From positions 5,390,501-5,454,500 of the forward strand of contig NC_003280.10 of NCBI RefSeq assembly GCF_000002985.6: 64,000 nucleotides of DNA, in the 5' to 3' direction. Below, piece after piece: positions 1 to 12,000 of this stretch (the stretch's first letter is position 1; the number at the start of each line of letters is the position of its first letter). Below the pieces are notes generated by a model. That model saw only the letters and a program-made list of their open reading frames with translations. It did not search any database and had not been told where the DNA came from. The position numbers and the translations under genes are program-made. The stretch is from Caenorhabditis elegans (lineage: Eukaryota; Nematoda; Chromadorea; Rhabditida; Rhabditidae).

Positions 1-2686
1 CTTTCAGTTATTTCCTGTAAATTAAACATTTTTATTGTGGCGAGCATTGGTTAACCAACCTCTTGAGTTATTTTTCCAGCATCCAACTGCTCTTTCAGCT
101 TATTTTGAGTTTCAAAATGCATCAAAAGATCATTGACTTGTGACTGAAGATCTTCGATTTTCTGAAAAGAAAAGCTTTCAAGAGATCAAGGGAATCTATT
201 TAGACGAATACCTTTTCATACTCGGTTCGAGCAGTTTTCTGACTTTCAATAAGCTTTTCCACTTGACCTTTCCACACTTGCTGATCTTTTCTCAACATTT
301 GATTTATTTCACGTTCATCTTTCAACTCATTTGCAAGCTTATTCACTTTTTCATTTGTCTGCGTTGCTCGTTTCTCTGCCACTTTTCTCGCCGTCACAGT
401 ATCATCTAAATCTCCTTTTAATGATTTCAATTCAGTTGATCGTTCCGTCAGTTGATGCTCGAGATTCTCTACTTGAGCATAAGCAGTTTTCTCCATTTTT
501 GACATCGTTTGCTCCATATCGTGACGTAGACCTTCAAAATATTTCCGTTGATCCTCAAGTTGACTGGTCAGGAGTAGAGTGTATTCGAGTTTGATTCCCT
601 CAAGCTTGTCTCCACCCTTTTGGTTTTTGTCATCAAAGCTCTGCAATTTTCAACATTTTTAGGGAATTTGAGTGAAGACTAAACATTCTGGTCTATTTAG
701 TCAGAATACTTGAAAACAAAATTTTAAATGAATTTATAAATTTTCTGTATAGAATGAAAAGGCCACAAAACAGTGCTGGACTTTTTTTTTGCTTTTTTTT
801 CTGTTTTTCAAAGGTATTTTTTCACGAAAAAAAAAAAATTTTGCTTTATGATAGCAAAAATAAAGTAAAAAATCAAACACTTTGGATTTCAAACACTTTT
901 AGAACATGATCATACTTATTATTCAACGATAAAGGGGAAAATGAATATATTACAGGATTTTAGCACTTATTCCTAGGCAGAACAAAAGTATTTGTGTGAT
1001 AATTAATTTGAAACGCATTTACAGACGCATATATATATATATATATATTTGTTTTCAAACAAAAACCAATAGAATTCAATGAGAAAACCCGAAAAATTGC
1101 ATCCAAAAAAATTAATTGATTCATTGCCCGAGAGGAGTACACGGCCGAGAATTTTCAAAACTAATTAGTGCGCGAAATTCAAATTAGTTATACGAAAAGG
1201 TTGATTTTCGGCACTTTGAAGCCTCAAAACATTCTTTTTTTTTGTTTCCACCAGTTTTTTAACAAAAAATTATTGTTTTTAAATCAACAATTTTTTTTTG
1301 GTCCAGTATGAACATACCGCATTCGATTCTCTCTGATACTCGACAAGTTTCCCATCAGCTCCATTTTCAATCAATCTATGCACGTAATTGTCTCCAGCAT
1401 AATCCCAGACTCGTTCTCCTCCAACTTTCAAACTATAAGTATGTGAAGTGAGCTCCCAATGTCGTTGTGCATGTTGTTCTGCGTATCTTCCACAACCTAT
1501 ATTTCCACAAATTAGACAAATCCATAGATCGTTGCTCATTCCACAATCATTACAACGTTGCTCTGCGACAACTTCTGGAGATTGAACATATCGACAGACT
1601 GGACAAGTATTGTCTGCCCATTGTTCCAGGCAACGAGCATGAAATGAATGATTACATAGAATTGCAAGAACACTATCATCCATTCGTTCCAGACAAACTG
1701 CACAAGTTGGAAGCTCCGTAAGAGATGTATCATCGGAGGAGAAGAGATCATTCGACGTTGTCTGAAATTTATAAATTGTTTCGAAATATCTGGAATTATT
1801 GAAATAAAATAATAATAACTTACACATTCAATTCTATCCACAAAGAAAAGCGTGCAACAATACGATTCGAGATCATTAAACGGGCAATTGTTGAATTCCT
1901 CGTAGAATGTTACAGCATCATTCTGAAATAAATATTTGCCAATTAATCGTTAGTATAACTTGAACCTACATGTTCCTTGAACTTGATAATCAACATATAC
2001 TGATTTGGCGCTGGATCTCGAACAACTTTAATACTAACAATCATCGGAAGTGAGATACACATGAATGATATAATCTCACGAACTTCAACTTGTGCTGGTA
2101 CAGCATACATACACAACATTCGGCACTGTGCAACTTTTGTCAACTTCTCATCATTGTACTTGTAAAAATGCATAATTCCTTCGGTCTTTTCCGTGAGAGG
2201 ATTTCCAGAATAATAGGCAACTTGGTCAGCTGAAATTTTTAGATTTCATTTTCCATCTCACATGTTTCAAACTCACGTGGTCCTTCTGAAACAGATCTTC
2301 CACCAGATTTTTCCGATGTTCCGGCAACCGAAGAACTCGAGTCAACAAGTTTTTCTCCATCTAAAGATTCGATGACCACTTCAGAATAGGTCCGTCGTCC
2401 TTTGTGGTAGTTGTGTGATGGCTCGGATGACTGAAAATCAGATTAAGCTTTTAGTCTCAATAAAATTTGATCTATATACCATAACTCCAATTGGCGGATC
2501 TTCTTCTCTGCCTTTCAGTTCCTTTTTTGGAGGAGTATTTCCTTTTTTGACTAGTCTCTGACGAGTCCGTTCACCTGCCAGTGGGGATTCACTTCCTGCT
2601 TTCGAGTCGTCGATAAAAGATTGCACGATTTTTGTCCGGTCTCTCACTTCGAGCCGTAAAACTAATGGCACGTAAAGACTGCTCAT
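1..2686 (-). CDS. brap-2: BRAP2-like RING/UBP-zinc-finger E3 ubiquitin ligase (3' end off window)
   Basis: Exons read 2686-2480, 2430-2277, 2229-1970, 1922-1824, 1761-1318, 640-212, 161-60 and probably 14-1. The ATG lies 4 nt after a TTTTAG acceptor. The protein has an RRM-like BRAP2 N-terminal domain (about residues 70-200), a C3HC4 RING (CAVCLERM ... CPVCRY), a UBP-type zinc finger starting [17 protein letters not shown], and a long C-terminal coiled coil. This order is diagnostic of BRCA1-associated protein 2, a RING E3 linked in animals to Ras/MAPK signalling. Read straight on, the last exon stops at 51-53. However, a 45-nt intron (59-15, GTTGGT to TTTACAG) keeps frame and continues as EITE, so the C-terminus probably lies outside. 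It follows pink-1 on the same strand by about 280 nt, so co-transcription is possible. The symbol is from memory. Confidence 0.88.
1029..1048. repeat. (AT)n microsatellite in brap-2 intron 5
   Basis: About ten AT units in the 677-nt intron between the RING/UBP exon and the coiled-coil exon. Confidence 0.8.
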
Positions 2687-2966
2687 ACACCTAAAAGTTA
2701 CAGTTAGAGGATCTGAGATCTGAAATAATAGGATGTAATGAAGTAGTATAAAATGGTTAAAAACCACCAGTATTTGAACAATAAAAAGTAATAAGGTATG
2801 ATATTTTCCATAAATGAGGGAATGATAAACCGTAATTAGACAAAAGAACGCAATAGACTGGCATGAAAAGTGATTGTACAATTTGAAAAATACCAACAAG
2901 TAAAAAAAAAAGGTTATTACATATGTAATCTAGAGGTTTCAAACTACAGTAATCGTTAAAACAAAT
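2687..2966 (-). other. Intergenic gap between pink-1 and brap-2
   Basis: These 280 nt contain no supported gene. On the minus strand the gap is T-rich and ends in an acceptor-like TTTTAG just before the brap-2 ATG. That could be an SL trans-splice site of a downstream operon gene or an independent 5' end. The overlapping open frame at 2757-2942 shows no coding character. Confidence 0.5.
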
Positions 2967-5179
2967 CTATTTAGATCGAACTCTATGTACAATTCCATTG
3001 ATTCCATCCGCATCTGTACGGATAACATTTCTGAGAAGAAGTGGAACATTGTTGTATCCATTTTTAGCCGGTTTCTGTTGCTTCTCGTAATTTTCTGAAT
3101 CATTTGAAAAACTCGACATCAAACTGGAAATAGTCTCCAAACAGTCTGATGATGTGGCAGGTGTGTCAAGTTGAACACCAGCTGGGAAGAAATATTGAAG
3201 ACTTCTCCAAATATCTTCTCGATTCATTCTTGAAAGAAATGTTGCTCGAAGTTGTCGTTCTGCTCGACTAATCAAATGTGGAGCTAGGTTGGCCATGATA
3301 GTTTCAGCAGTAATCAGATTCATCACTTTGTCCAGACGACTATTGATTTTTTGACTCAAAACTTTAGAACTTCCAGCCAATAGAGTAGTCATTTGAGATA
3401 TTCCACATTTTTCCATCATCTGCTTCACATCTTCTCCCATTCTGAACAATGACAAATTCAACGCATTTGCAGCAATATTCGGCTTGACTCTTTCATTAGG
3501 ATCTCGCTTGAGTAGGTCAAAAATGACATCTCGTGCCACAAAATTGACACGAGATGGGAGTGCTGGTAGTTCTGATTCCTGGTATGTTGCAGTATCAAGA
3601 AGTTTGTAGAATGGATTTGATCGTGTTAGAACTTCATAAGAAAGGCCTCCAGCTGCCCATGTATCTGCCATTTCGAAGTTTACTTTTCTGTAAAAACTTT
3701 GATTATATACAGTACTCTAAACTTCAAAACATACACATTCTTTCCAGGAACAGCCGTCGCAATTTCTGGTGCTTTTGTCTTGGCATTTCCTCCAAGACTA
3801 ACTTCATCTGATTCATAGTCTACTTGCCAATTGTCACATGCAAGTGCACATCCAAAATCGGCGACAACTAATTGGGGAATCTCGTCGTCAAAATCATATT
3901 CCAGAAGAATATTATCACTTTTCATGTCTCGCTGAGCAACTTTATGCTTATGAAGATATGTACATGCTTCTAATAGTTGAGCAATTATCACTCGTCCTGT
4001 CCAATAATTTCGATGACGAGTCCATACATATTCATGAAGTGTTTGTCGGTATCGTCTCATTACTACGTACATTGTTTTCGGTTCGGAGGCAATTGACTCA
4101 TACCAACGTGCAGTGTGAAGGGCATCTGGATATCTGGAAAATCTTATTCTCAATCATTATCAATAAATTTCAAAGCTAACCGTTCAATCGCATCTGGCAA
4201 AACTTTTAACGAATCAATAAAAGCTGTCTGAATTCGAACAACATTTGGATGTTTTGCTGGAAGAGGTCTAAATGTTCCCATTTGTCCATTGAGCAACTTT
4301 GCAGCATTCGGATATGGAGCCAATTCATTTCCCATTGATTTCAAGAGATGAGCATCTCCATCGCGATCATGTTCAAAATTAAACATTAATTTGATTGCCA
4401 ACGGGAATTTCTGCAATGATTTTTCAATATTAATCATCGAATTAAGATTATCAACTACCTTTTGTGCAACTTTGCTAACTGGCGGAATTTCTGCAAGTAT
4501 ATTTGTGACTTCATTAAACCCTGCACCATAGTGAGTATTCCCTGAGGATTCTGCATCAGAATTGGCTAATCTCGCAGAGTAAACTGCTGCATTGCATCCT
4601 TGACCGAGAAATTCCCCTGAAAACTCAAACAATGGAGAAATATCACTGAAAAAAGCATACCAAACTCATAAGAATCAATTCTATTCGGCCATTCAGTGCT
4701 TTTCAAATCCTCATTGTATCGTAGAGAATTGCCAAATATCTGCCTGATTCGTTCGACTAAATCCACATTTCTTGGCAATTCTTTACGAATCGGTTGAAAC
4801 TTTCGACGCCAATCATTTTGATTTTGAAATCGATGTCTTTCGATTATTACTGAGGAAAATGGCCGGAAAACTCGACCGTGGCGAGTTACAAGGCGAGCCT
4901 GAAAGGAATTCAATTTTAATTTTTTTTTGTTGAATTTTCATAAACTTACAATTCGTAGAGCATTTTGTCGTGGAAATGGAGCCTTTTTGAGTACGACATG
5001 AACTCCTAAATTATAAGTGGCGGGAAATATTCTCGGCAGGAAGCGTTGGAAAATTGGTAGTCGTCCACCTTTTGCAACTAACTAAAAAATTTCAATTTAA
5101 CGATTATAAAAAAGAACGATTTTGAAGATACCTCATTTGCGATTCGATATGCTGCTTTTCCGAATCGTTTCATAGACAT
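2967..5179 (-). CDS. pink-1: PINK1 mitochondrial Ser/Thr kinase
   Basis: Six exons (5179-5132, 5081-4950, 4898-4661, 4616-4181, 4133-3735, 3687-2967) sum to 1974 nt, about 657 residues. The basic N-terminus (MSMKRFGKAAYR) suits a mitochondrial presequence. The kinase domain has a glycine loop LGQGCNAAVYSA, an AIKLMF lysine, a catalytic RDMKSDN, an ADFGC magnesium loop and an APE motif preceded by GGN, all typical of PINK1 rather than of generic kinases. A long insert between the first kinase strands is also typical of PINK1. PINK1 senses mitochondrial damage and phosphorylates ubiquitin and Parkin to trigger mitophagy. All key catalytic residues are present. The ATG follows a TTTTCAG acceptor by 15 nt. 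It lies between two same-strand genes. Confidence 0.95.
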
Positions 5180-5540
5180 TCTTACTTCTATACACTGAAA
5201 ATATTATAAGTATTATAATTTAATATAATTTTTTGGTTTTTTAAGAGAAAAACGACAAAATTCCGAGAGAAAAAAATATTTTGAATTTAAAAAAATTCGA
5301 AAAAGCATCACTTTTTCTCATAATGTTTAAAATTGAAACAAATATCAAAGAACGGTTGAAAACCCGTAATTTTTTCAAAACGGGTCTCTAAGAAATCGAA
5401 AATTTCATTAGACTAGTTACAAAAAAAATGACAAGAAAAATGCTGAAAATGACAAAAAATGTTATTATCAATAAATAAGAACCTATAATTGCAATAAAAC
5501 GGATGAAATTGTTTCCTTCGTTCGATAAAATTCTGAAGCT
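5180..5540. other. Intergenic, no gene seen
   Basis: About 360 AT-rich nt separate the stop of the RRM/F-box gene from the pink-1 ATG, both on the minus strand. No coding potential was seen. The length is compatible with either a short promoter or a loose operon spacer. Confidence 0.4.
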
Positions 5541-8382
5541 TTAATCCTTAATAAGCCCGAGGCTTCTTGCTTCTTTTTCAGCCCATTCCGCCAATTTTCC
5601 ATCGTCTGTAATTGGTGATTCTTCTTCTCCACAGACAGCATCAATGTAGAAACTTCCTGAAAATTTTTGAATAATAGTTTTTAAAGAACTAAATTAATCT
5701 TAAAACATACTTTGTGCGGTCAATGCTTCAAATTCATCATCCGAGCCTTCAGCGTCTGACGCTGATCCTCCAATGGCAAACTTGGATGACGAACATTGGC
5801 TTGTCTGCATCGTGACAATCGTGGAATAATCGGAAAAGTCGACGACTACTCTTGATCCTCGAACTGACAACTTTGAAGCATCAGCGGCAGTTCCACCGAC
5901 AACGAGGGTGATTGGTGGAAGCTAAATTTTATTTTTAATTTTATCCATTTCCTCCTAACGAACCTTTGGTCCTGATGGGAATGCTTTGATAAACTGTTGA
6001 ATCGAGTCATTTGATACTAAAATTGAACCACTTAGATCCACGTGGCGGATATTTGGCATTCTAAGCTTCGCACGCACACCATCATCACCAAGATATGTGC
6101 AATTTCTCAGTTGAATAATTTCCAACTTTTTCAGTGAGCCCAGTTGCTCTAAAACTTTTGAATTGACAGCTGCCAGCGACGATGCATCAAGCTGAGTCAG
6201 TTCTTTTAGATTTTTAATCGCTGAAACTCCTTCTGCAGTGATCGACGAATCGTTTCCAGCGTTAGCAAGACTGAGTGATGAAAGAAGCGGTAGACCAGCT
6301 GATATTGAGATAAGAAGCTCATCATTAACAAGAGCGTTGTAGTCAAGGCTGAAACATTGATAAATATAATTTTAATCATAGGTTCAGATGGAACTTACGC
6401 CAATTCTGTAATATTTCTCATGTGACTAATATGAATCAATCCGGCTGACGTTAAACTTTTGAATCCATCCCCACATAATGTTAAGATTGAAAGATCTTCC
6501 ATTCTTCTAGCGATCATACTCAGATTCTCATCTGTGATTTTATAGCATTCATTGATCCGTAATTCTTTGAGACCTCCACAACTGGTGCATAAATCTTCAA
6601 AAGCCATCTCATCTACTTTTGATGATCCATCCAAATATAAACTTTCCAGTTGTGACCCGAATAATTTGAATGATCGTCCGTGGAGCCGTTTTGAATTTCG
6701 TAAATCCACAAATTTAAGTGAATGACCACAGTTTTTAAGTAAAAAGTAGAATGCCTTGTCTCCAGTTGTTTCCATTCCTCTATAAGATAGCTGTTCTAAA
6801 TGTGAAAGTGATTCTCCAAGTTCTTCGAGAGCTTCAGCCTGAGCATGAGTTCCACTAATATCAAGATCAACTAAATTCGGACAGCATGTTGCGATGACTT
6901 TAAGTGCTCGGCGATCATCAAGAAGATGCACAATTCCAGAAACATCAAGTGACCTCAAGTGTGCACCAGCACGAGTAAGAATCGCCTGAAATTTTTTATT
7001 TTTTATTAACTTTTTAAAACTAATTTTTTTAAATTTCAGCTCAAACTCATTTTAAGATGACTTGTTCTCATTGGTCGTTGCTTGTTGAATACAGTTTCTC
7101 TTGCCAATGCAATTTTATTGACAAGTTCCCAGGATTTAATTGATTCTTCCATGAACTTTTTATTAACTCGTTCCAATCGAATTGTTTCGTGAATTGGTAA
7201 AAATGAGATGACCCTTCTAAGAATTTTATCCGGGACGTTTCCCAAATTGAATGATTGCTCGGATCCTGAAGCTAACGACTGTGTAGATGAAGCACGGGAC
7301 AATGGAGTATCTTCACGACTTCCAACATCATCACTGAGCACGAGACCTTTACCTCCACGTTTTTTCGATACATACTACAAGATAAATTGGTTTAAAAATT
7401 AAATCCCAAATCAAAAACTTACAGCTGAGACAACCATAACTTGATCATAAAACTTCAACTCTTCAGGATTCGCATTTTTCGCGCGATCAGCATGCTCAGA
7501 CTTTCTGCAAAAATTGTATTATTAAAAAGACCTGAACAAACCAAAAAAATTTAAATTATACTTAAAAGTAATAGTAGCAGTTCCACAATTTCTGGAATGC
7601 TTTGGAAGTGTTCCGAACACTGATGTCTTTTTCTCTTCGCGAGGCAGAATGCAGCTGGTTATCTGGAAATTTAATTTTAAAATTTTATATTTAAATGATA
7701 ATTAAAACAACACACTTTTCCATATTGAGAAAAGAAGGATTGAAGCTGTGATTGGGTGACTTTAGCAGAAATATTCGAAACCACGATTTTTCGATCATCA
7801 CGAGAAGTATGTTGGAAAGCGATAGATGCATCGAAATCTGAAAAAAAAAACAATTATTGATTTTTTTTCCAAATTTTAAGATTTATTACCGTCTGTTTCT
7901 CCTCCATCAAATGCATCTCCATCGGCGAGTAACATTGGTAAAAGTCGTCGATATTTCATAAACTCTGCGGCAGAGTGGGACCAAGTTCGCCTGAAAATAT
8001 TTTAATTTTAATTTAGAAAAAACCAGAGCTAAAATGTTGATATTACCTCAATTTTCCAATACTGAAAAACCGTGCCCTTGTGACAAATGACTGAAATGCT
8101 TCAGTCATATCATGAAGCCCTCGGCTCTCCAAGTTCTGTCCATGAAGCCGGCGGAGTGCTTTGAACATACTCTGAAAAATTGAAAATGTGTGAAAAAAAC
8201 GTTTTTTCGAGAGAAAAGATAACAGAACCATATGATTTGATTTGGCTACTGTTCCCTAGTGTTTTCTTATCACATTAACATTTATTTGGTAGACAAAAAA
8301 TCGAATTGTGTTCTCTAACCTGTTGTGATTTAGCACTTCCAGCGCTCCCGAGGTTCGATGTGAAGCTTCGATTGAAATCCAT
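5541..8382 (-). CDS. RRM + F-box + leucine-rich-repeat protein
   Basis: Eleven exons (8382-8320, 8171-8047, 7990-7890, 7837-7716, 7662-7562, 7504-7423, 7374-7093, 6985-6399, 6348-5964, 5921-5711, 5656-5541) sum to 2175 nt, 724 residues. An RRM spans roughly residues 110-205 (RNP2-like KIVVSNIS, RNP1-like GTATITFKK). An F-box follows at about 237-285 (NVPDKILRRVISFLP). About 400 residues of FBXL-type leucine-rich repeats complete the protein (repeated LxxLxLxxC patterns such as CCPNLVDLDIS). F-box/LRR proteins normally recruit substrates to SCF ubiquitin ligases; the RRM suggests RNA or RNP targeting, which is inference. The ACT/GTATTC donor at 7093 was chosen because it is the only one I found that keeps frame. 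Confidence 0.82.
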
Positions 8383-9038
8383 TTTTTAGGTTTAACTGTT
8401 TTCTGAAATTGAAACATTAATAATAAATTTGAAAACAATTTTGATCGATTTTCACTAGTCGTTGTTCGGAGGAGGAATGGCGCATGTTTACCAGTGAGTC
8501 GGGTTAGAGATTATACGGAAGTGAAGAGACGCAGAAAACGGGACATTCGGATGCTTGGGGACACATTGGTCACTATGAAACGTTCAAAAGCACCAATTCA
8601 AAGAAAATCTAGAAAATTTGCAGTTTTTGAACAGCTTTTAAATTTAAAATCATGCTTTAAAAGACCTTGTTTTTTGTTAACTTTGAAGGCAAAGGGTATT
8701 TGCAATAACGATTTTACATTAACACAAACTTATATATCCATTTTTGGAAATACTAAAATAAATTCAAAAAAACACAATGAAACATATTTACAAACGAAAT
8801 GAAAGCCGGCAGCTTCAATAAAATAAAAAATAATTGTTGAAAAAATATAATTAAAGAAAGCTGCACACTGTGCGGCACAATTGCGAAAAAGCGGGCCGCA
8901 GTTTGCATGAAAGACCACGCCCACTATTTTAGATTTCGAATTTGTTTTTTTACTCTAATTTTCTATTGTTCGAGTTTTTCGGAATTAAAACTGCTTTAAA
9001 GAATTATTTTATTAAATTTTTTATCTGTAAATTTCAGG
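8383..9038. promoter_or_regulatory. Divergent promoter region between the RRM/F-box gene and mog-5
   Basis: This 656-nt gap separates two head-to-head genes, so it should carry both promoters. It ends in a TTTCAG acceptor one base before the mog-5 ATG. An open frame at 8494-8802 is rich in basic residues at first and then degenerates. I see no splice or start context that supports it. Confidence 0.45.
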
Positions 9039-12000
9039 ATGGACCAGCTTGAGCACCTCTCACTTGTGAGCAAGGTCCTCAGTGAAGTTGAGAACCATTT
9101 TGGTGTCGTCGAAAAAGATGTCGCTGAGTTTGTTATTCATTTGGCTCAAGAGAATCCAACATTTGATAAACTGAAAAAGGCTTTGGATAGTCAGGGACTT
9201 GGGGATCAGGTATGTTGAAATATGAGAAAATTTAACGACTAAATTATTTTTTTAAAGGAAATTTCAAAATTATTTTAATTCAAGGTGTTTTAAAATATTT
9301 TGATGAATATCAAATATCGAGATTTAAAAAAAACATTATTCGTCTCATAAATATAAAAGTCTCGATATTCCTCTCTTTAATTCTAAATTTCAGTTTGATG
9401 ATTCCCTCACTGCGACCATACTTCGTATAGTACAAAGCATGACTGCTGTTAAAAAGAAAAACAAGAAAGGTGGTGATTCAAAAGAAGATATCAAGGATTC
9501 ACACAAAATTACATTGATTTCTGATGCAAAAGAAGAAATTAAAGCACGACTTCCAGCTCTAGCGATGGCAAATACTGCGAAAGAAAAGGAAGATAATGAA
9601 GATGATCTTATGGCTCAGTTAGAAAAGATGGAAGGCCGATATGAAAGTGAGGTACGTATCTTTGATATTTGAAATTTGTTAAAATAAATTTTCCATTTAC
9701 AGAAACGTCTTCAAAAGGAATCAGATTCAAAACGAAACCGTTCAAGAAGTCGATCAAGGAGTCGTGATCGAAAACGAAGAAGAAGTCGTAGTGGTGACAG
9801 GGATCGTCGGAGACGTAGTAGGAGTCGTGAAGACAGAAGAGATCGAGATAGGAGGGATCGGGACAGAGACAGAGACAGAGGACGTGGGGATCGAAGAGGA
9901 GACGACAGACAAAGAGATCGGCGTGATCGACGAGATGATGGTGGTGCTAGAAAATCCGAAGTTGCAGAAATCGGAAAAATCTACGATGGTCGTGTAAACA
10001 GTATTCAATCGTTCGGAGCTTTCATCACACTGGAAGGTTTCCGTCAAAAACAAGAAGGACTTGTTCACATCTCCCAAATTCGAAATGAACGAGTTCAAAC
10101 CGTCGCAGATGTTTTGAAAAGAGGAGAAAATGTCAAAGTTAAAGTTAATAAGATTGAAAATGGAAAAATCTCGTTGTCAATGAAAGAAGTCGATCAGAAT
10201 AGTGGAGAAGATTTGAATCCACGCGAGACCGACCTGAATCCGGATGCAATCGGAGTTCGTCCACGGACACCGCCAGCATCAACTTCCTCGTGGATGAATC
10301 CTGAAGCAAGTGGAGTAGGACAAGGTCCTTCGACCTCAATTGGTGGTGGAAAGGCGAGAGTTCGAATTTCGACACCTGAACGGTGGGAATTAAGACAAAT
10401 GCAAGGAGCCGGAGTTCTCACAGCCACAGATATGCCTGATTTTGATGAAGAAATGGGAGTTCTAAGAAATTATGATGGTGAGTATTTTATTTATGATCTA
10501 GTAATTAATGATAAATTTGAAAAAAAAATTATTTTCTCTTGAAAATCACTAAATTATTTTTGAATTCCGCGCAAATGGTGCTTTATTTTGCTTACCGTAT
10601 TTCCTCTATTAGTCTTGCACCCCTACGGGTCAATCTAAAATTAGTCTTGCAGCCTCTATTAGTATTGCATGCAAGACTAATAGAGAACATACGGTATTAG
10701 TCTTGCACCCCTATTCTTGCCAGACCAGCAGTATTTTGTGAAAACTTCAACAATTTCGCCATTTTATAGCTAAATTAAATTTTAAAGTGTTAAAATAATT
10801 GATAAAACAATAGAAAAGTATGTATTTTGCATGATTTAGACTGTTTCAAGTCAAATTTGTGACGATAAATGGCCAATTGAACAAATCTATCGGGTCTTCG
10901 AAAATTAGTCTTGCAGCCTCTAATAGTCTTGCAGTCTCTATTAGTCTTGCACCCCTACGGGTCAATCGAAAATTAGTCTTGCATGCAAGACTAATAGAGG
11001 AAATACGGTATATGATTTTTTAAAAATAATTTATATTTAAAAAAAAAACTGCAAAATTTTTTTAATTGAAAACAATTTCAATTTCTCTTGAAAATGACTA
11101 AAAATGATGTTTTACAGACATTTTTCCTTAAAAATTGACAGTAATTTATCGTTTTTAAGCCGATTTTTTATTTTCAACAAAATTTAAATTTGGTTTTCTT
11201 TACTGAAAAATGCCAAAGTATGACAAAAGATGCATCGGAGAATAAATATCGAATTTAGCCTGAAAAATGCGAATACTTTACAATTACGGCAATAATTTTC
11301 CCGGGAATTCAAATAAAATTAAAAATTAAGCAAGATTGAAAAAAAAACATGAAAAAAATGATGGTATAAAATTTATGATTTAATAATTTATCAAGAAAAA
11401 TTGTAAAATTTTTTGAATTAAAACAAATTAATTTTTCCTGAAAATGACTAAATTGTTTTTGAATTCGCGCACGCAGACATTTTTCCTCAAAAATCGACAC
11501 TAATTTATCGTTTTTAAGACGATTTTTTAGTTTCAACAGACAAGCCAAAATATGACAAAAGTTGCATATATCAAAGGAAAAATTTCGAATTTAGCAGGAA
11601 AATGCGAAAAATTACAAGGAAATGATTTTCCCGATAATTCAAAGACAATTTTTAAAAAAGCTAAATTTAAAAAAAAATCATTAAATATTTAAAATAAAGT
11701 TTCTATCATTTAAAGCACAACAATTTTTCAATTTTCAGATGAAAGTGATGGCGAGGATATTGAAATCGAGCTTGTCGAAGACGAACCTGACTTTTTACGT
11801 GGATATGGAAAAGGCGGTGCAGAAATAGAACCTGTAAAAGTTGTCAAAAATCCGGATGGTTCATTAGCTCAAGCAGCTTTAATGCAAGGTGCTCTTTCAA
11901 AAGAACGAAAAGAAACGAAAATTCAAGCACAACGAGAGCGTGATATGGATACACAGAAAGGATTCAGTTCAAATGCTCGAATTCTTGATCCTATGTCTGG

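Noticed and set aside
8494-8802. Basic plus-strand ORF upstream of mog-5
   Set aside because: No splice signals or recognisable domain, and composition falls back to intergenic after the first 40 codons.
9754-10098. Minus-strand Ser/Thr/Pro-rich ORF
   Set aside because: Antisense of the Arg/Asp-rich and S1 region of mog-5.
10846-10853. 21U-RNA promoter-like CTGTTTCA
   Set aside because: An isolated 8-mer inside a repeat in an intron is expected by chance; no supporting downstream YRNT context was evident.
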